This document shows positions 58,900 to 64,000 of a DNA stretch of 64,000 nt, piece after piece. A model generated the notes under the pieces. That model did not search any database. It was given only the letters and a program-made list of their open reading frames with translations, and was not told the origin of the DNA. This DNA comes from Lithospermum erythrorhizon. Lineage: Eukaryota; Streptophyta; Magnoliopsida; Boraginales; Boraginaceae. The stretch is taken from contig JADFUC010002054.1 in assembly GCA_019722365.1 (NCBI GenBank), positions 248,001-312,000 of the forward strand, written 5' to 3'. Made by a program: the position numbers and the translations under genes. Positions within the stretch are counted from its first letter, which is position 1; each line of letters begins with the position of its first letter.

Positions 58900-59830
58900 C
58901 TCTGGCTGAACCCCCACTGCCATGTGTAGCTCGTGTGATCAATTTGCATGTAATCGATTTCACCGATTAAAATAAATAAATTTTTATTAAATTTATTTAA
59001 TAAATTTTGACTGTCTACAAATGCCCCGTCGAACTCGAGCACATACTTGGTAAGTTTCGATTCGACCTGCATGCTTTTTAATGTCAATCTAATTTAGTAC
59101 ATCATGCATTGCCTTGAATCTGCATTTAATGTCATGCAGTGATTAACTCAGACTTATCGAAAGTCTGGTATTAATTTCATTTCTAGGAGTTAATTCCATA
59201 TAGTGGGAATTTAACTCTAGTTGACATGAATTTAAGTCGTAAATCCATGCTGATTTAAAAGTAACTTCACGCATTTTCGAATTAACCTCAAAATCATTTA
59301 GTATAAGAAAAATTAATTCGGGATAATTTTAACATGAATTTAAGTCATGTTAATTTTATGGATAATCAATTTTGACCTCTTGTGGGTCTAAAATTATTTC
59401 CATATTTTTTTGAATTTTCCGAATTTTCCAAAATTTTCGGGCATTTATTTATATTTTTATGCATAACCGAACAAGATGTAGTATCCGGAAAAAGAAACGA
59501 ACCTCGGCCCCGAGCACCTAGTGGTGGACGAACCATCTAGGTGGGATGATGTGTCATTTTTCCTTTTTATGGAAATAATTAAGTTATTTGGTTGCCCCTT
59601 ATTACCTTTTGTCTTATTACCATAAGCATATATCCTTTTAAGGTAATAAAGTAGATAATGAAATAACCCGGAAGTTTCCGGAATGTTGTGGAATTTCGGC
59701 CACCCCAATTTGGAAGGGTGATGGCCGAAATTTCTCATCCATTTTATATGAAAACTTTATTTTTTTGCCAACTTGCTTCTTTACTTGAGACCAAGTCGCC
59801 TTATTTCCATATATTTCCACCATCTTTGTC

Positions 59831-59840
59831 TATATAAAGG
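59831..59840 (+). promoter_or_regulatory. TATA-like box in LTR-like DNA
   Basis: TATATAAAGG with a pyrimidine-rich stretch about 30 bp downstream, a common LTR promoter layout. Confidence 0.35.
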
Positions 59841-60661
59841 GTAGTTTTAACAAAATTTGAGACAACTTCTTCCTCTTCCCTCCTAATTTTCGACCAACAA
59901 GGTATGAGAAGGATCAAAATTTTGTCTTTTTAATAGCTTTCTTATTTGTTTCAAGCTATTAACTCATGATTTTGGTTTTCGCTTTCATAGAAGCGCATTC
60001 TTTGATTTTGATTTTGAGTCTCCTTCTTCAAGTAAGATTTCCTATCTTTGTCATTATTTGTTCATAACATAGGATATAGCTTAATGATGCCATAACTTGC
60101 TTTAATTTTATGTCAATTACTTGAAAATAATCATGAAATCAAGTATTATGTAACTTGGGTTAGTTGCTGAAATTTCCAACATACTGTTTTGAACTTTTGA
60201 ATTTTTTCCGCTTTCGTTATTTATCGGATTACCATGAAATTCATATGAGTGAATGTAGAGTATCCCCAAATTTTCCCTGAATTTTTGAAAATTCGTAGGT
60301 AGGCCCCATAATCTGTCTGTTCTTTACATAGCTTGTCTGTGAGCTTTTAGTAACCGTGATTAAAGCGACGTGACGCCGCTATCCGCTTGAAATTAGCCAC
60401 GATCAAATCGAAGGTATCGAAGAGAGGCTAATCTTTTTGGCATCGGCCCTTCACGGATCGACCTTGGCAGCTTGTGATTCATTCGCAATCTGCTGTAGTG
60501 GGATTTTCTAAAATTTCCGACATAGAACTTTGAAAATTCATATCTAATTGCTCGTTTATCGAAATTTGGTGATCCAAGTGGTCGCTCGAAGGTCTTTGAA
60601 TTTTCTATCACGGTCTAAGCTCAACAATTTTGTACATTCCTCTTACTGCATGAAACTTTGG

Positions 60662-61380
60662 AGACAGTGGCGATTTTGTTTCGTCTTTGATGGTTGTTTT
60701 TCAATAATGTTTGGGTTTCAAACGTGGTTCGCTTCTGCGTTCCAATTCATGGAGTATCATATCAAGACGTAATGGGTATGTTGAAATACCTCTTTCCTTG
60801 AATTCATTTATTGCTTTGGTTTGTTTGCATCAAGGTTCCATAGGATTTTTAGCATCGTTCATCCCTTTTTTTGCTTATGGTCTTATTGGCTTACATGGAT
60901 GTGGTCTCAAAGACAAGTTCTTTTCCCTTCTTGTAATCACGAGTGGATAAGTTTGCATGAGTGTGGATCTCATGATTCACTTTTCTTTGATCGTTTTCAG
61001 AAGTAGATACATAGACAAGGCGGTTTTTTTTGTCTTTGATACTTGCTTTCCATAATGTTTGGATTTGGGAACGGATTTGTTCTGGGTGTCTCCACCATGG
61101 AGTATCATCATATCACATTTAATGTTTATGTTGAAATACTCTTTCCTTGAATTCATTTATGGCTTGCTTGTTTGCACTGTTCCATAGGATTTTTAGTATC
61201 AATGTTCATCCCCATCCCATTTTCCCTTATTCTTTGCTTTCTTATGGTCTTGAGTTGGCTTATGGAATAGGGTCTCAAAGACGAAGTTCTTTCCCTTTGT
61301 AATCATGAGTAGGATAACTTTAAAGAGATCCCAAGATCACTTTTCAAGACCTGTTTCTCTTCTATGGAAGTATACATAGC
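60662..61380 (+). repeat. Tandem duplication, unit about 352 bp, two copies
   Basis: Copy 1 starts about 60662 and copy 2 about 61014. Shared words in order: GTCTTTGAT, ATAATGTTTGG, CATGGAGTATCAT, TATGTTGAAATAC, CTTTCCTTGAATTCATTTAT, GTTCCATAGGATTTTTAG, CTTATGGTCTT, GGTCTCAAAGAC, GTAATCA, GATC and CATAG. They differ by many small indels, so the duplication is old. Confidence 0.82.
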
Positions 61381-62419
61381 CCGGTTATTGCTACTAGGTA
61401 GTGTCTGAACCTCTAGTCCTAGACAACTTTAGCTTTTAGATCATATATTCCCTTTTCATAGAGATGCAATTTCTCAAGGATCGCATACTCTTGAGGGATC
61501 ATGATCTGAGCTATGTTGGATTTAGGCAGAATATTCTCGCACTTAGACGGCATGCCACACAGATATCATCATATACCGGGTCCCAGAATTTATATTTTAC
61601 TCACCTACACGGAGTATATGTGTTTTATCTTTGTAACTTCTTTACTTCCTTATTCCTTAGTATCTCTTATTGCTTCATGCTTCATCTTCGCCAGGAGAGT
61701 CTTGCCCTAGAACGTGGATATTGAAGCCAGGTGAGTAGGATGCCACCCACACGCTTTGCACTTACTACCCCCCATGAATTGCATGCTTTGTTCATGTATG
61801 GAGTTCGGATGCTTCTATTTGGTAGCGTATAGATCCATCGTCCATGCCAACTGGCTCTAGATCACAGCTTCCCAGCTATTGAGTTTTAGATCCTTTAAGG
61901 TCACATGCTTACGCGCGACAATGACGTGAACTAGGTTGGTCATGGATTTAGATGTCTTGCACCATCTACTAGTATCCCCTTCTCAGATATACTACCATGT
62001 AGGCTCGAGTCCCGAAGTCTCATGAGAATACTTTGGTGATTACACTCAGACACACTCGGGAAGATAAGCGAGATCATCTTAAGAATCCTTTATTCTTCTA
62101 TGCTCATTTTTTTAGGCGATGCTCAACTTGATTCCAGTCCCCGATCCAAGGACCCGGTCCGGAGTTACAATCTAGAGCCTGTAGCTACGCAACTTATCTC
62201 GAGGTCAGAACTCCTTCACGTGGGCTTTAGCAGCATAATCCTGAGGATTATTTGTTGATGTAGACTTTTGAGGTGCCAATGCTAGACTGGTCAATCTTGA
62301 TCTCTAATATAAAAGGTGTGGATGTCTAGTTGTATTAGGATTGTATATTTTACTCAAGGGCTTTAGTAGCTTCATCTGGTATTTGTCCGAGCATATGAGT
62401 TCACCCTGAGAGCATATTG

Positions 62420-62840
62420 TTAGGATTGTCCCTATGGCTTCTCAAAGCTCGCTGGTATCAGGATATGTCCTCACCCAGTTTTTAGAGGCTTGTGGTCTGG
62501 GATACCATATTCTCGATTGGCCTTAGTACCTTTTATTAGTCAAGATATTCATGTCCTGGCTTTTGGGAGGCTTATTGACGTATTATGATATATATTCCCC
62601 GACTGACCAAAGCTTATTAGTCAAGATGATCTTGTCCGGCTTTAGAGACTTATTGGACAAAATATGATATATTCCTAACTAGCCTTCAAAGCTTACTAAT
62701 CAGGATGTCCATGTATTTCGACGCTTTCAGCGTTTTATTAATCGTGATGACATGTCCGCTTTAGAAGCTACTGGATGACAAGAGTGTTCCCCGATCGGGG
62801 TTTAGCAATTTTATATTCAGACGACTTTTGTTGTATGAGC
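62420..62840 (+). repeat. Degenerate tandem repeat, unit about 100 bp, about four copies
   Basis: The recurring pattern is TTAGTCAAGAT, then ATGTCC, GGCTTTAGAGGCTTATTGGA, ATATGATATATTCC, and GACTGGCCT-AAAGC. Clear copies start near 62538, 62617 and 62693, with weaker ones at each side. Confidence 0.65.
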
Positions 62841-63464
62841 ATTCATATGTTGGATATTTAGATCCCAAGAGTTTGCGTGAGCTTCTGTGTGGAAAATCCT
62901 CGAATTTTGTAAGAGGAAGTCTTTCTTCTCAAACCTGGGCAGTTCTATGGATAACTTTCTTGATGTCCTCCATATTTCGAATAATCTCTGACTACTGGGA
63001 CCTTAGTCCTCTGAGTCTAGAGAACATATTCTGGATAGAAGAGGGAAGATGACTTCCTCTCACAAGTGGATGTCAAGCCACAGCCTCGAATTCTTTCTCT
63101 GCTACATTATATACGCATGCGGAGCACTACAGTCTTGATTTCATCGAGATATTACCTGATGTATTTTTGTCATCCCTGATTTTGCACTTTCCCCTTTTTT
63201 CATGGGACAAAAAGATTCATTTTATTGTTAAGGATCGAACTTGCTTTCAAGCCGCCACCATTCCATAGGATCTAGTCAAACGTAGTTCGTGGGGGTTTGA
63301 TCTTTTAGCCTCATATCGCAGCATAGTTGGGCAGCTATAAGCATACTTTAGGAGTTCTATAGGTGTTAACTCCCTACCCGAGAGGGTCAAGACAATTATC
63401 CGATTTAGGAGTCTGTGGGTAGCGAACCCCTGCACCGGTAGGCTCATTGCTTGTACCGTATTCA

Positions 63465-63635
63465 GGTAGCTATCCTCATGCTTAGAGGTTGGATGTTTTA
63501 TACTGCTGTGGAGTGGTTGGGCAATTTATACTCATGCTCATGAGGGTAGGCGCTATCCTCATGTTCAGGAGGTTGGATAGTTTATACTCGTGTTTAGAGT
63601 GGTCAAGTAGTTTTCTATCTCATGCTCAGAGGATA
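63465..63635 (+). repeat. Short tandem repeat, TATCCTCATGCTTAGAGG-type unit
   Basis: Interleaved units of about 65-75 bp repeat CTATCCTCATG-T-AG, GAGGTTGGAT-GTTTATACT and AGAGTGGT. Three partial copies are visible. Confidence 0.6.
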
Positions 63636-64000
63636 TTTGAGCGCTTAGAAGCTGCCGAGACTTTGGGTTTTGATCGCATGTGCGTCTTACCCTTGTTTTG
63701 ATAGTCTCGTGCTGAGCTTGAAGTCTCAACCCATCAATCGCTTTCATGAAGATGGGGTGTTGTTGACTTACATATTTAGGCATCGTCCTTCGAGGAGGAC
63801 ATTCATTCCATAACGTTTGTTCATGGACGTATTTGTACACCGGCTGCATCTACCACTTTAAATAACTCGCCTCAAATACTACTTGATTTGTCCCAAGTAG
63901 AGTAGTCCCGCAAGGTTTGTCTATAAACATAGCTGGATCCTCCTCTAGTTTGTCAAAGAAATACTACTGCATTTGTGACTTGTATCTCCGGACAAATATA

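Larger units (their letters stand above)
58900..64000. mobile_element. Probable long retrotransposon LTR or leader, non-coding
   Basis: No pol or gag motif is seen on either strand. A promoter-like TATATAAAGG (59831-59840) is followed by a pyrimidine-rich leader (CTTCTTCCTCTTCCCTCC, about 59867-59884) and GGTATGAGAAGG. The preceding 59650-59780 repeats GGCCGAAATTTC-type words, as gypsy LTRs often do. Three tandem-repeat blocks lie to the right. The absence of coding sequence over 5 kb suits a very long LTR or an eroded element. No ends were found and the region runs off the window. Confidence 0.35.

Noticed and set aside
62420..62840. Regularly spaced repeats considered as a CRISPR-like array
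   Set aside because: Units are long, degenerate and contiguous, with no constant repeat or unique spacers, in a plant nuclear context.

Overview
The window is nuclear DNA of a flowering plant, most likely a eudicot. It holds three spliced genes of clear plant type (a GEX1 karyogamy protein, a NUP1/NUP136 nucleoporin and an AtJ2/AtJ3-type DnaJ chaperone), each with GT-AG introns. Between them lie broken LTR retrotransposons, a LINE, small DNA transposons and minisatellites. I saw no tRNA or rRNA gene, CRISPR array or bacterial-type operon. The species cannot be fixed from the sequence alone.

Layout. 1-2.45 kb: Ty3/gypsy-type LTR-like DNA. 2.6-5.6 kb: decayed Ty1/copia element on the minus strand. 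7.6-8.4 kb: a copia-type LTR (family A). 9.4-12.2 kb: GEX1, minus strand, six exons, 614 codons. 13.3 kb: a small CACTA element. 15.0-17.1 kb: copia copy C1 (minus), joined directly to a different copia element, C2 (plus, 17.1-21.4 kb). 21.7-24 kb: another gypsy-type LTR. 25.4-34.1 kb: a LINE invaded by copia element C3 and then rearranged, leaving three LTRs and a duplicated LINE flank. 35.7-43.2 kb: NUP1, plus strand, nine exons, 1313 codons, with a minisatellite and a MITE in intron 1. 43.6-44.8 kb: copia remnant C5. 46.5-49.0 kb: DnaJ, minus strand, six exons, 422 codons, with a defective-looking first splice donor. 50.2-51.7 kb: a DNA-transposon-like insertion with an 11-bp target duplication. 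51.8 kb: a Stowaway-type MITE. 52.35-53.0 kb: a second family A LTR. 53.1-56.1 kb: copia copy C4 (minus), of the same family as C1 and C3. 57-64 kb: long non-coding DNA, probably retrotransposon LTR or leader, with three sets of tandem repeats.

The three genes are single-copy housekeeping or reproductive genes with no evident shared pathway. GEX1 acts in nuclear-envelope fusion at fertilisation, NUP1 in the nuclear basket and mRNA export, and the DnaJ protein is an Hsp70 co-chaperone with a farnesylation motif. No new multi-gene system was found. The most useful observations are the rearranged copia/LINE locus, the broken DnaJ splice donor, and a recurrent CAG-to-CG type difference between transposon copies. 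That last pattern may be a methylation-linked base-calling artefact rather than biology.
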